Part shown: positions 53,012 through 62,120 of the stretch, piece by piece
How positions within the stretch are numbered: the stretch's first letter is position 1
Layout: every line of letters begins with the position of its first letter
DNA from: Candidatus Pristimantibacillus lignocellulolyticus
GTDB lineage: Bacteria; Bacillota; Bacilli; Paenibacillales; Paenibacillaceae
Length of the DNA stretch: 64,000 nucleotides
Reading direction: 5' to 3'
Assembly (NCBI GenBank): GCA_023639215.1
Contig: CP097899.1
Span: 4,212,001-4,276,000 of the forward strand
Notes under the pieces: generated by a model
What the model saw: only the letters and a program-made list of their open reading frames with translations
What the model was told of the DNA's origin: nothing
Database searches by the model: none
Position numbers and translations under genes: made by a program

Positions 53012-53542
53012 TTAGTCTTCATCATCCTTTATATAATGTAACTCCAAATCAATTCTTACTCGTTTTCCGAGTAGTACATCCATTATTTCGTCTTTTAGTT
53101 TTTCTAAGCGACTATGAACCCATAAAGAGTCTGTTATTAATCCTCCTTTCATACCCCCAGCTATACCATCACCAACTTTTTTTGCTTCAAAATATATACG
53201 TGCACCTTCACCATCGTCATCCCATTCTATTTTGTTAATATCATTAAGCAACTGTTCGACACGATCAAATTGGCATTTTATCAAATTAACTGGATAACTC
53301 AAATAAATTTGACCTCCCCAGTCACCTTCCATAATTATGTATGAGCTCTTTGTTTTTTTGGCTTTTTCATAATTTCTGAGAAATGTGCTCGATTGTCCAT
53401 TTGCTAGATTAACCATGTGTCTAACCGGACTATGGTGATCAGGTATGAAGTTATCCTTTACTTTTGGCTTCAAAATATTATTCTCAGACTCTATTAAGTT
53501 TATGCCCTTAAAAGTTACTCGTTTAAAGAATTTACTTAGCAT
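53012..53542 (-). CDS. Protein of unknown function
   Basis: A 176-aa soluble protein with an acidic C-terminus (YIKDDED). Visible stretch: WDDDGEGARIYFEAKKVGDGIAGGMKGGL. No recognised domain; the layout with many Lys and Asp recalls immunity-type proteins, but that is only an impression. GGAG at 8 nt before ATG. Confidence 0.55.
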   Translation of the reverse strand: MLSKFFKRVTFKGINLIESENNILKPKVKDNFIPDHHSPVRHMVNLANGQSSTFLRNYEKAKKTKSSYIIMEGDWGGQIYLSYPVNLIKCQFDRVEQLLNDINKIEWDDDGEGARIYFEAKKVGDGIAGGMKGGLITDSLWVHSRLEKLKDEIMDVLLGKRVRIDLELHYIKDDED

Positions 53543-53669
53543 CTAGTTTGCTCCAATCAAAAGCTATTTTTCAAAAAGTTAAGAAATTACAGACAGATGC
53601 CGACGGTCAAATAAGTACTCGCTGTTACTTAGTCTCAATACAATCTTGCAATTTTCTGTGTAACTTAGC

Positions 53670-54476
53670 CTATCGACTTTCCTCGTTTACAACGATCATC
53701 TGCACCACAGATCTATCGTCACCCTTCAGTTCGACGTTACCTGCTAATAGTTGTGAAGAACCATCTCCATCTAGATATATAGCTTCCTCTAATTTGCCAA
53801 TAGCAATATTCTCCTTAATTGCAGTACGAAATTGTTCAGCGGTACATTTGTTAGAAGTGACGATGAGATAGAGCTTACCCGAACTATCGTAAGCCATTCC
53901 ACTGCGAAGTCTCTCTTCGTCTGGAAATGGTAGTACTTCTTCTTGGACTGCTACATTATACCAATTGCTATCGTCCTTTAAATTCATGCTGACTCCGCCT
54001 TGAGCCCAGAACTTAGCCTTGTCAGTCATCTTCAAATCGTCGACACTTGTAACTCGTTGCACGTTAATTGACTTTGAAACTCGATCAAACACAATGGTAC
54101 CTCGGGCATATTTGGCATTGAACCAACCGGAACCATAATCATTTGGATTTCCGCTTGTGGGCATACCATCCATAACCGCGATGCTTAACAAGTTATTATC
54201 CCAAAAGAAACCACCATTGATACCGTTAATTCCCGAACGTACAACGTTGTCATTGATGCTAGCAAGGGATATGCTGGTGGGATCTGTCTGTATAACATTA
54301 AGAACAACTCCGTTGTCAGCGGTTATTTGAGAGTAATTTTCGCTTTCTGCAGCGTCCTCTTTATTTAAAAACCAAATCGACACTATCCCTAATATTACAA
54401 TCAAAGCACTTAAGTATATAAGAAAATATCGTGTTCTGACAGCGAATATTTCTTTCGCTGTTTCTTTTATAGCCAT
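53670..54476 (-). CDS. Phosphodiester glycosidase-like (NAGPA) membrane protein
   Basis: A 268-aa protein with an N-terminal membrane helix (about residues 20-36) and an external phosphodiester-glycosidase-type domain: GINGGFFWDNNLLSIAVMDG, ARGTIVFDR, SGMAYDSSGKLYLIV and EEAIYLDGDGSSQLL. Probably acts on cell-wall sugar phosphodiesters. GGGG supports the ATG. Confidence 0.8.
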   Translation of the reverse strand: MAIKETAKEIFAVRTRYFLIYLSALIVILGIVSIWFLNKEDAAESENYSQITADNGVVLNVIQTDPTSISLASINDNVVRSGINGINGGFFWDNNLLSIAVMDGMPTSGNPNDYGSGWFNAKYARGTIVFDRVSKSINVQRVTSVDDLKMTDKAKFWAQGGVSMNLKDDSNWYNVAVQEEVLPFPDEERLRSGMAYDSSGKLYLIVTSNKCTAEQFRTAIKENIAIGKLEEAIYLDGDGSSQLLAGNVELKGDDRSVVQMIVVNEESR

Positions 54477-54501
54477 TCGTCCGTATCCCCTAGTTTCTAT
54501 T

Positions 54502-54531
54502 CCCTCTAAACTATGAAGCTAAATTAGAGGG
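54502..54531. repeat. Small inverted repeat between genes
   Basis: CCCTCTAA (54502-54509) and TTAGAGGG (54524-54531), 8-bp stem, between the NAGPA-like gene and the frameshifted membrane gene. No T-run; perhaps an RNA 3'-end hairpin. Confidence 0.4.
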
Positions 54532-54540
54532 AGTTATTTG

Positions 54541-54775
54541 TTAAACCACAATTCGAAAAATTGGTCTAAAAAACCAAAACCATATGACACCCAGCGATAT
54601 CATTATGCATCCAATAATTTGTAATACTATTTCTAGCCGCCTTGGAATTTCTTTCTTTGGTATATACGCTTCAAATAACAATACCCATTATAAATGTTGG
54701 AATGGACAAATAACCGAAAGTACTTGATGTCCACTCTAGCTCAGTACCATTTGAGATATTTTTCAATAAGTTCAT
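54541..54775 (-). pseudogene. Small membrane protein gene with one frameshift
   Basis: From ATG 54775 (AAGGA at 8 nt) the frame reads MNLLKNISNGTELEWTSSTF and GYLSIPTFIMGIVI then stops at TGA. One base later another frame continues FEAYIPKKEIPRRLEIVLQI and a second helix GCIMISLGVIWFWFF to a stop. Total length is 235 nt, one more than a codon multiple, so a single extra base near GTTATTT explains it. The intact product would be a 77-aa two-helix protein. Function unknown. Confidence 0.65.
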
Positions 54776-54789
54776 CGTTAAGTTCCTTA

Positions 54790-55293
54790 TCAGTTATTAT
54801 TACCTCGTATTTCTTTGTACCACTTTCTGAGCTGATTAATATGAGCTTGATGATAGCGGTTATGGTCAGCCATATGCCATAATCCCCAGCGAATAGTAGC
54901 CTGCTTTTCGTCTTCATGTCCAAACGTGACAAATTTATCAAGATCAGCATCCATCAATTGAATACATGTATCTCTCAACATAGTGATTACATTTTCGTAA
55001 TCAGACATAAGTGTATTCAAAGACATCCCTTGGATCATTGGAAGTCTATTATTTGTATCTATCATGGGACCATACTGCTCTATGAGTAACTGTGAAAGTG
55101 GTAGAGCCCTAAATCTGTAAGTCCAATTCAGATCAACGTACATAATATGTCTTAATAGCTGAGCTGTACTATTAAACTTGTCATTTGGTCCCTTGTAATC
55201 TAATTCTTCTTGGGTCATACCTTTAGTGATTAAACTTAGTCGGTCACTATTCTCTTTTACAGCGGAATACAACATTCCAACGATAGGTGACAT
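54790..55293 (-). CDS. DinB-family protein
   Basis: A 167-aa DinB-fold protein, with a His in QLLRHIMYVDLNW and the C-terminal pair in HMADHNRYHQAHINQL, the metal triad. Start at 55293 has GAGGTGA; the longer reading to 55329 is not needed. Substrate unknown. Confidence 0.82.
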   Translation of the reverse strand: MSPIVGMLYSAVKENSDRLSLITKGMTQEELDYKGPNDKFNSTAQLLRHIMYVDLNWTYRFRALPLSQLLIEQYGPMIDTNNRLPMIQGMSLNTLMSDYENVITMLRDTCIQLMDADLDKFVTFGHEDEKQATIRWGLWHMADHNRYHQAHINQLRKWYKEIRGNNN

Positions 55294-55379
55294 ATTATCT
55301 TCACCTCGTAAATCGTGGATCAGCCTCAATTCAGCTCAACTCCATTCAGGTGTTCAATATTGTTACAAAAGAACTCTTG

Positions 55380-55514
55380 TCAATTGAATTTCTTCTTCAG
55401 AAAATATTGTTTTATCCCATCTGGGTATTCATCATTTATCCCGAATATTTCATATCCCGCATTAACATAGAAATCTAATGACTGATATGAGCAAAACGTA
55501 TTTATATTTGACAT
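55380..55514 (-). pseudogene. C-terminal remnant of a GNAT acetyltransferase
   Basis: A 44-codon frame, MSNINTFCSY then QSLDFYVNAGYEIFGINDEY and PDGIKQYFLKKKFN, which matches the last part of a GNAT family (NTF..Q..dFY..lGY..fG...yP.G...y.lkK). No N-terminal half is present upstream; the APH-like tail abuts it. Relic of recombination or deletion. Confidence 0.65.
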
Positions 55515-56299
55515 TGTTTCTTTAACCTAAATTGCAATTTATCTTTAATCTCTTGTCTATATACTCCTGACATCTCATCAATTCTAACTGCTAAAGTTGG
55601 TAGCATCCAATGTTCAAGAAATTCTTAACTTATATTAGCAAGCTGTAGATACTCAGTTATATACTCTTTATAAAATACCTCTCGTAGATCTCTATTATTT
55701 AGCCAAGGAGGGGCATTAGGTGGTAGTGATTGGGATTGAATCATCATTGCAGTTCTAGTAATATCAGCTTCTTGATTACCTACTAAAAAGTTCAACCAAT
55801 CAATTATGACTGGGCCATTTGGTGAAATAATAATGTTATCGGGATGAAAATCATAATGACAAAGGCTATTTCCATCAGGTAATGAGTTCAATACATCTAA
55901 AATTGTTTCTTTCTCATCATTTAACATTTCTTGAGACATGTTAACTTTATCAGTTATTTGGGATTTTAGATTCGGTAGTAACTTATTCTCAACATTGTGC
56001 ATCTCATATTGTAAATTTGCCATCAACTTAGCATTATAAGTAATACTTTTTTCATTTGGTTCAATGTGCCATAACATTGTGGGCCCCTCAATTTTTTCGT
56101 AAACGATCCCTTGCTTACCTTCATATTCTACATACCCAACATATTTCGGACTTCTCAACAGTAGGTTATTTATTATTTCTGCGTTTTTGGCTTCAATTAT
56201 CACAGAATTTGGATCATAAAATAACTTTAATACTTCATTCTTCCCCCATTGATATACTTTTGCAGTGTTACCAATACCAATTAATTCACCAATCATCAT
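55505..56299 (-). pseudogene. Aminoglycoside-phosphotransferase-like gene with in-frame TAA
   Basis: Residues 1-224 (56299-55628) form an APH/choline-kinase-fold protein: VLKLFYDPNSVIIEAKN, the catalytic loop LCHYDFHPDNIIIS and IDWLNFLVG. TAA at 55625-55627 stops it. In the same frame after it follow 40 codons EFLEHWMLPTLAVRIDEMSG... ending at a TAA at 55502, carrying the W..P..a.R..E pattern usual at the C-terminus of this family. The TAA is a premature nonsense codon or a readthrough site. The truncated product still has its catalytic loop, so partial function is possible. Confidence 0.72.
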
Positions 56300-56350
56300 T
56301 GTATTTCCCTCGATTCAAGCAATATTAGTTTGCGAAAGGGCTTCATATCA

Positions 56351-56992
56351 TTACTTAGCGATCGCATTGAAATTATATGTCTGTAGATTTTGGTGTTGGT
56401 CAACAATTACTACATAATCTAAACCTGTGACATCGACAGAGATATTTCTTGGATAAATTTCATCTGCTGGTAATGATGTAGACAGAATTGAATTACCAAT
56501 CGGCTCGCCTTCTTTCGTAGACTCACTAATAATGATAACTCCATCTGAACCACTCTCCCCTAAAATGGCTTCATTAAAAGCAGAATAGTTCAGTGTTGTA
56601 AATTGTTTGTTTAAATGAATAACAATACTGTTTACCGTTTTATCTTGTTGATTATAGATTTCATATACATGACCATCCGCATCTGTCAAACTATCAGAGA
56701 CTGTAACTACTGAATCTGATAATTTTGATATGGCAATATCTACAATATCGCCAGAAATGTAGTTAATACTCGGAAGTTCTTCATTTGTTGGTGTTGGGGT
56801 TAAAGTAAGTTCAGGAGTTAGCGACGGTTCCATCGATGGTGTGGGGGATGGTGTTGAGTTTTCTTTAACAATAGGTATTGTCGGAGATTCCTTATCTTTC
56901 TCTTTAAACGAGTTGGAAATTAACATTCCAACAATAATACCGATAACAAGAATAACAATAGCAATTGTAACAACCGCACTTTTACTTTTCAT
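56351..56992 (-). CDS. Membrane-anchored protein with Pro/Thr linker, unknown
   Basis: A 213-aa protein: N-terminal membrane helix (about residues 7-27), a spacer rich in Pro, Thr and Ser (about 42-74), and a beta-type external domain (about 78-213). This layout suits a wall-exposed domain raised on a stalk. GAAGTGG supports the ATG. Domain not recognised. Confidence 0.65.
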   Translation of the reverse strand: MKSKSAVVTIAIVILVIGIIVGMLISNSFKEKDKESPTIPIVKENSTPSPTPSMEPSLTPELTLTPTPTNEELPSINYISGDIVDIAISKLSDSVVTVSDSLTDADGHVYEIYNQQDKTVNSIVIHLNKQFTTLNYSAFNEAILGESGSDGVIIISESTKEGEPIGNSILSTSLPADEIYPRNISVDVTGLDYVVIVDQHQNLQTYNFNAIAK

Positions 56993-57164
56993 CTAACCAC
57001 TTCCTTATGTTGATGTTATTAACATATAACGGAATATCCATCAAATAAGTTGCTGATTGAGAATAAATGCGAAATAATTAATTCGCTGAAGGTGACTCTT
57101 CTAGATTTGATGCAACATCAATTCGTATAATCCTAAAAAGGATCCTAATTTACTCAAGCATTTA

Positions 57165-57716
57165 TCACGAATTAAATTCATTCCAATCTTCTTTCAACAT
57201 CCCATATATCACATGATCTACATAATGATCGTTAATCCATTCTGCTTGTCTTACTATTCCTTCATTACTAAAAAGAAGTTTTTCAGGAATTGCCCTACTC
57301 TTAAAATTCTGTTCAGCCGCCCTTATCTCAATTCTGTTAAGGGATAAATCACTAAATACATAATTAATGACTGCTGTGCATGCTTTTGTTATCATTCCAT
57401 TTCCTTGATGTTCTTCTGACAACCAATATCCAATTGTAGTTTTCTTATTATCCCAGTCAATACTATGTAACCCTATACAACCGACAATTCTGTCTTTAAA
57501 AAAGATACCCATATTTAAACCATTGCTATTAGCAAAAGAATTCAATGAGAATTGTATAAATTCCCTTGTTTGCTCAACACTTAACGTTTCGTCAACCCAA
57601 GGTAACCATTCTCTTAAGTAATCCCGATTCATATTCGTTAAATTATATAGTTCTTCAGCATGACGTTTTTCAAGTATTTTTAATTGGAGATTTTCACTAA
57701 TAATATGACTGAACAT
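57165..57716 (-). CDS. GNAT-family N-acetyltransferase, RimJ/RimL type
   Basis: A 183-aa protein with LKILEKRHAEELYNLTNMNRDYLREWLPW, motif A TIGYWLSEEHQGNGMITKACTAVINYVF (loop HQGNGM) and the usual LNRIEIRAAEQNFKSRAIPEKL. GGGAGG supports the ATG. Similar to Bacillus ribosomal/peptide acetylases; target unknown. Confidence 0.87.
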   Translation of the reverse strand: MFSHIISENLQLKILEKRHAEELYNLTNMNRDYLREWLPWVDETLSVEQTREFIQFSLNSFANSNGLNMGIFFKDRIVGCIGLHSIDWDNKKTTIGYWLSEEHQGNGMITKACTAVINYVFSDLSLNRIEIRAAEQNFKSRAIPEKLLFSNEGIVRQAEWINDHYVDHVIYGMLKEDWNEFNS

Positions 57717-57797
57717 AACTTTCCTCCCGAACTGTTTGATATTTCACGATTAAAGATATTACTATCGAATCAGCTATTCAATAATTCTTAATTTTGG

Positions 57798-58319
57798 TCA
57801 TTTATGTAACCACTTTTTTGATTTGATTCTATTATGGAAATAATCTATGTTTTGAAAATTTGAGCTTTTCCGAATATTTAAGTCAAATAAATCTTCTAAT
57901 CCGAGTGGAGCCATAATATGAATCTGGTTATCCCAATCCATCCTTATTCCTACAGCCGTTGCTGTTTCAGGCCAATGTCTCATGGCATCTGCTATATCAG
58001 CATATGGTCTCGATTTATTAGTTATATGCATCCTTGCCTGATTTTTGACTGACCAGTTATGTCTCGGCTTCTTAATTATCAATTGCTTTTCATATTCAAT
58101 TTCTTTATCAAAAGACAAATCAGATGAATCGTAATAAATGATATCGACATCTTCGAGTAAAGTTTTTTGATTATATCCATGTAGAATATCCCAGCAGTAA
58201 TTTCTAACATAACCTGCTGCTATCCATGAGTTAGATAAATTCAGTTCTCTCAAGAGAGTTAAGTCTTCCATTAGTTCTTCATTTTTAACCATGATTTCTA
58301 TTAATCTTTGTTCTAACAA
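57798..58319 (-). CDS. Nucleotidyltransferase-family protein (DUF925/NTP_transf_6-like)
   Basis: A 173-aa protein with SWIAAGYVRNYCWDILHGYN, LEDVDIIYYD (Asp pair) and a conserved HNWSVKNQARMHI and ADAMRHWPETATAVG. Characteristic of the DUF925 group of nucleotidyltransferase-fold proteins; biological substrate unknown. TTG start behind GGGGG. Confidence 0.78.
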   Translation of the reverse strand: MLEQRLIEIMVKNEELMEDLTLLRELNLSNSWIAAGYVRNYCWDILHGYNQKTLLEDVDIIYYDSSDLSFDKEIEYEKQLIIKKPRHNWSVKNQARMHITNKSRPYADIADAMRHWPETATAVGIRMDWDNQIHIMAPLGLEDLFDLNIRKSSNFQNIDYFHNRIKSKKWLHK

Positions 58320-58332
58320 CGTTAATTTCCCC

Positions 58333-58785
58333 CTACTTTAATTTGAAAGGATACGATTCTAATACAACTTTTTGATCTGTAGTGCTAACAACAATGGTTA
58401 GTTGCTCCGCATCTGAGAATATCCGCTCAGGGTTTAACATTGAAACATAGAGATCACCATTTTGATTGGGAAGTAGTATAGTTTCCCCTTCAATACTCCC
58501 CATTTTAATATCTAAATTTGCCTCAGGTCCAAATGTCACTCCACGTTCTCCATCCTTTTGAAAAATTGTAATTTCATACCTTTCTGCAGGGTTAAGATCT
58601 TTCGCTGATACAATAATATCAACGCCGCGAGTCATATTGTGCACAATCGTTGCTCGACCAGATTTGTCTGTAAAAGAAACTTCATTAATTTGGTCAGGTT
58701 CAATCAGAGTAATCTCTTTGGTAATAGATTCATTTGAACATCCTATACTAATCATAATAAGTAAAGCTGCTAAAAAATACCGCAT
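58333..58785 (-). CDS. Predicted lipoprotein, unknown
   Basis: A 150-aa secreted lipoprotein: MRYFLAALLIMISIGCSNES with lipobox SIGC. The mature part is beta-type. ATG at 58785 has AAGGAG at 8-9 nt; the longer reading (58890) lacks a signal peptide. Not recognised. Confidence 0.65.
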   Translation of the reverse strand: MRYFLAALLIMISIGCSNESITKEITLIEPDQINEVSFTDKSGRATIVHNMTRGVDIIVSAKDLNPAERYEITIFQKDGERGVTFGPEANLDIKMGSIEGETILLPNQNGDLYVSMLNPERIFSDAEQLTIVVSTTDQKVVLESYPFKLK

Positions 58786-58960
58786 AAAGTATTTCTCCTT
58801 CCCTTGCTGGAGGATCCTAACTTCTACGTAGTGTGAGCTCGCCACAATTATCACATACTGCTGGGAAATACCTACTATTTCCGCTTTCATGGTTCAGAAT
58901 ATTTAACCTAGTTAAATATTGTTGGTTGTCCATATCTTTTTGATTATTCTTACTCAAAGA

Positions 58961-59416
58961 CTAGACACTTTTAAAATAATGATAAAATTCTTCATCTTTT
59001 ATAAATCCGAATTCTTCATATATTTTTTGTGCTCTATCATTACTAATAGACGTTGACAATGATAAACCTTTTGAGCTTGTTTCTTTTGCATAACGATATG
59101 CTTTGTCTAATAACAATTTTGCTATACCATTACCTCTACGTTCGATTTTTACAAAGAGATCATTTAAAATCCAAGAACGTTGCATAGATATAGAGGAAAA
59201 TGATGGGTACAATTGAGTGAATCCAATAAATTCTTTATTCTCGGTTTCTTCCACTATAAAAATAATCGATTCATTACGCTTAATTCTTTCGCATAAAAAA
59301 TGTTTTGCACCACTAATATCTGAATTTTGATCGTAAAAAATTCGGTATAAATCAAATAATTCGGATAACTTTTCTAGATCATTAATTGCAGCTTGTTTAA
59401 TTGAATAATTATTCAT
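58961..59416 (-). CDS. GNAT-family N-acetyltransferase
   Basis: A 151-aa acetyltransferase with LNDLFVKIERRGNGIAKLLLDKAY (loop RRGNGIA) and motif B NDRAQKIYEEFGFIKD. GTAGG precedes the ATG. Substrate unknown. Confidence 0.86.
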   Translation of the reverse strand: MNNYSIKQAAINDLEKLSELFDLYRIFYDQNSDISGAKHFLCERIKRNESIIFIVEETENKEFIGFTQLYPSFSSISMQRSWILNDLFVKIERRGNGIAKLLLDKAYRYAKETSSKGLSLSTSISNDRAQKIYEEFGFIKDEEFYHYFKSV

Positions 59417-59465
59417 ACTTGTAACCTACTTTCATATTATCAATGCAAGATCCTTTCATTCTAAC

Positions 59466-59774
59466 TTATACACTTTGTAATCTTTTGTTTATAAATTCAA
59501 TGATTCTTTGTCTATTCCAAACTACAAATTTATATTCAACTCCATCACGCGTTGTAATTAACATTCCATTTGGTACGATTCCCAAGGTATTTCTTTTCTT
59601 TATCGAAGTTATTTGATCAATGATAATCTCTGTACTACCTTGTTGAATATTTAGAGCATGTGACGTAAATAACAAACTACCATCAGAAATCTTCAATTTT
59701 CCACCTACAGACTCAATTCCTCTAAACAGATTTGCAAATACATCAAAATGGATATTTTCTTTATTCTCAATCAA
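59466..59774 (-). CDS. GRAM/PH-like domain protein
   Basis: A 102-aa protein made of one GRAM-type beta domain: KLKISDGSLLFTSHALNIQQGSTEIIIDQITSIKKR and a final ITTRDGVEYKFVVWNRQRIIEFI. GRAM domains bind lipids or proteins at the membrane. TTG start with AGGGTGA. Function unknown. Confidence 0.72.
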   Translation of the reverse strand: MIENKENIHFDVFANLFRGIESVGGKLKISDGSLLFTSHALNIQQGSTEIIIDQITSIKKRNTLGIVPNGMLITTRDGVEYKFVVWNRQRIIEFINKRLQSV

Positions 59775-59868
59775 TTAATTCACCCTTTTCATTTTAGTAT
59801 TATAATTGAGGACTATTATTTCATAGTAAATACACTGTTATATGAAGGAATGCTTTGTGGAGCTACTA

Positions 59869-60405
59869 TCAAAAATCTCTTTCAAATAAGTAAACCTTAC
59901 CATTTTGAGGCTTTAAGAAACTATCACCCTTGTATCCTCTTCTTTTCAGTTCGTTACTAACTACTGTCATAAATGCTCCGTGAGTAACAACCAATATACT
60001 CCTACTAGCGTTTGATTCGATCTCATCAATTATTCTATTTGCTCTAAATAAAGTATCTTGTTTACTTTCCTGTGAAGCATGGTTTAATAACCAACATAAT
60101 CTGCCTAATATTAACCACAATGAACGATGTAACTTTAGTTTAGTTATAATAAATGCTTTAATGTTAATTTCTCTTAATAAGGTTGTTTTAACTATATTGT
60201 CATTAAAAATTAGTTCAGCTGTTTTGAATGACCTAGGTTGATCACTGGAATAGCAAAGATCCCAATTCATTTTCTCTATAAACTCATTACTTTCAATATC
60301 ACACTGGTCATAATATTCGACCCAACTATTGAATTCCGATGATGTCATCCAAAGTGTTTTCGTCATATCTGCTACCCTGAAATGTCTAACTAAGCCTATT
60401 CTCAT
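59869..60405 (-). CDS. Histidine phosphatase-superfamily protein
   Basis: A 178-aa protein with LVRHFRVADMTKT at the start, where the usual RHG reads RHF, a second Arg in SSDQPRSFKTAEL and the distal His in VVTHGAFMTVV, so the phospho-His machinery is present. Start ATG at 60405 has AGGAGA. Such proteins with RHF are common in Bacillales; substrate unknown. Confidence 0.8.
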   Translation of the reverse strand: MRIGLVRHFRVADMTKTLWMTSSEFNSWVEYYDQCDIESNEFIEKMNWDLCYSSDQPRSFKTAELIFNDNIVKTTLLREINIKAFIITKLKLHRSLWLILGRLCWLLNHASQESKQDTLFRANRIIDEIESNASRSILVVTHGAFMTVVSNELKRRGYKGDSFLKPQNGKVYLFERDF

Positions 60406-60474
60406 AATAGTTCTCCTGCACTTGTGTTCTCTAGTATATTTAGCATTTCGTTTTTTAAACAAAACATTTATTCA

Positions 60475-61461
60475 CTAATTATTTAATTGATTCAAGTATT
60501 TGGATTTAATAATATTTAGATGATGTGTTTCATGTCCAACGATGATATAAATAATTGCACGCGCGGATAAAACATGATCATTAAAATTTCCTACTCTAGT
60601 AATTGCCTCTTTGGTTAGATTATCTACTAAGCTAATTGAAGAATTTCGTACAGCACAATAATCATCCAGCACTTTAGTTAGAGGTAAGTGATCACAAGAT
60701 GACATCTCAGCAAATATATCACGGTCATACCCTGGTAATTCTCTCACATCACTACGCGCTATACGTAACAATCTATAGCTCCATAATCTTTCTACATCAG
60801 CTATGTGTCCTATAACTGTCTTTATTGTCCATTTATCTTGAGCATAACGAAACATAGCTTCTTCCTCAGTGAGTTTGCTTAAAAACGATATATTATCTTC
60901 CTTTTGTTTTCTTAGAATGTTGATAATATTGCCGTCTGGAACTAAATCGACATATTTCTTAGCTAAGAGTAAATATTCATTCTGATCTGGTCTTGTAATC
61001 ATAACTTCCTCCTTGTGATATTTCTCTAAATAAATTAAAGTAAGATTTTCATTTACTACAACTGATTTGATTACTCTATAGCCTAGCTTATTGTATAGAT
61101 ATAAGTTCCGTTTACTCTTATGCCCTGTAAATAATTCGAATCTGTTACAAGTCGGGAAATAATTCTCTATTTCATTCATTAAATATGTTCCAATACCATT
61201 ATTTTGATAATTAGGATGAACAATGAGCTTGCCTACGCTACATGTCCCATTGTTTTCAAATGCTCTAACGGAACCTACAATTCTATCATTCAATTCTGCT
61301 TTTATAATTATTTGATTATGGTACTCTTCCGAGAATTCTTGAAGTGTTTGCTTAAGTGGTTGTATAGAATCATCATATATCTCTGCTTCACTTTGATATG
61401 ATAAATATTGAAGTTCTAATATCTCTTTTAAGTCTGATATTTGTGATTTCATAATTTTCAT
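60475..61461 (-). CDS. GNAT-DinB fusion protein
   Basis: A 328-aa protein joining a complete GNAT (residues 1-153, acetyl-CoA loop HPNYQNNGIGTYLMNEIE, motif B LYLYNKLGYRVI) to a complete DinB domain (residues 154-328, starting MITRPDQNEYLLLAKKYVD, His in VIGHIADVERLW and HETHH at the end). Inside the fused gene, AAGGAGGAAGTT precedes the ATG of the DinB half (61002), so it can also be made alone. The lost stop codon suggests two neighbouring genes fused. Both active sites look intact. Confidence 0.82.
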   Translation of the reverse strand: MKIMKSQISDLKEILELQYLSYQSEAEIYDDSIQPLKQTLQEFSEEYHNQIIIKAELNDRIVGSVRAFENNGTCSVGKLIVHPNYQNNGIGTYLMNEIENYFPTCNRFELFTGHKSKRNLYLYNKLGYRVIKSVVVNENLTLIYLEKYHKEEVMITRPDQNEYLLLAKKYVDLVPDGNIINILRKQKEDNISFLSKLTEEEAMFRYAQDKWTIKTVIGHIADVERLWSYRLLRIARSDVRELPGYDRDIFAEMSSCDHLPLTKVLDDYCAVRNSSISLVDNLTKEAITRVGNFNDHVLSARAIIYIIVGHETHHLNIIKSKYLNQLNN

Positions 61462-61511
61462 TAACTTACTCCTTTCACAAATTCAGGTTCTTTCAGATAT
61501 CATTTAAGTAT

Positions 61512-62099
61512 TCACGCGTTCAGTTGAAGCTTCTTATAGTTCATTGCTATATAGTTATATCCAGAGTATATCGTTAAAATTACTGCTATTAGCATCAAAA
61601 TCTTATCTATCGGTAAATTTGTAATAAACGAAAACGGATAGTTATTTAGCAATATGGCTGTAATGGCTATTACTTGTAAAACCATTTTTAATTTCCCATA
61701 ATTATCAGCTGCCAAAGCTATTCCTTTGGAAGAAGCTACCGATCTTATAGCTGTTATTAGAATCTCTCTTCCTATAATTATTAATGCTACCCAACTAGGT
61801 ATCATCTGTAAAACTACAAGCATTATTAATGCTACAGAGATTAATAATTTGTCCGCAAGTGGGTCAAGTAACTTACCAAGATTCGTTACCATGTTATATT
61901 TCCTTGCAATGTACCCGTCTAACTTATCAGTTGCCGCAGTTAGTACAAAAAGAAGTGATGCATAATAAATACCAAATTCATTTAAGTGAGCAAAGAAATA
62001 AACTTTACTCTCTAACCAATGTGGGTAAGGTTGTAAAAGAATGATTAAAAACGGAATTAATAGAATTCTGATTACTGTGATTTTGTTTGCAAGATTCAT
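61512..62099 (-). CDS. CDP-alcohol phosphatidyltransferase (PgsA-like)
   Basis: A 195-aa membrane enzyme with the CDP-alcohol phosphotransferase motif DKLDGYIARKYNMVTNLGKLLDPLADK, seen as DKLDGYIARK and LGKLLDPLAD, with all four Asp, and about five helices. Closest to phosphatidylglycerophosphate synthase. GGGGGCG precedes the ATG. Its presence in an accessory array suggests an extra paralogue rather than the housekeeping gene, which is normally elsewhere. Confidence 0.85.
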   Translation of the reverse strand: MNLANKITVIRILLIPFLIILLQPYPHWLESKVYFFAHLNEFGIYYASLLFVLTAATDKLDGYIARKYNMVTNLGKLLDPLADKLLISVALIMLVVLQMIPSWVALIIIGREILITAIRSVASSKGIALAADNYGKLKMVLQVIAITAILLNNYPFSFITNLPIDKILMLIAVILTIYSGYNYIAMNYKKLQLNA

Positions 62100-62120
62100 A
62101 TTATCGCCCCCTTAATTTGA

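Noticed and set aside
54741..54950. Minus-strand 69-aa frame overlapping the DinB gene end
   Set aside because: Shares DNA with the DinB C-terminus in another frame; no ribosome-binding site and no recognisable content.
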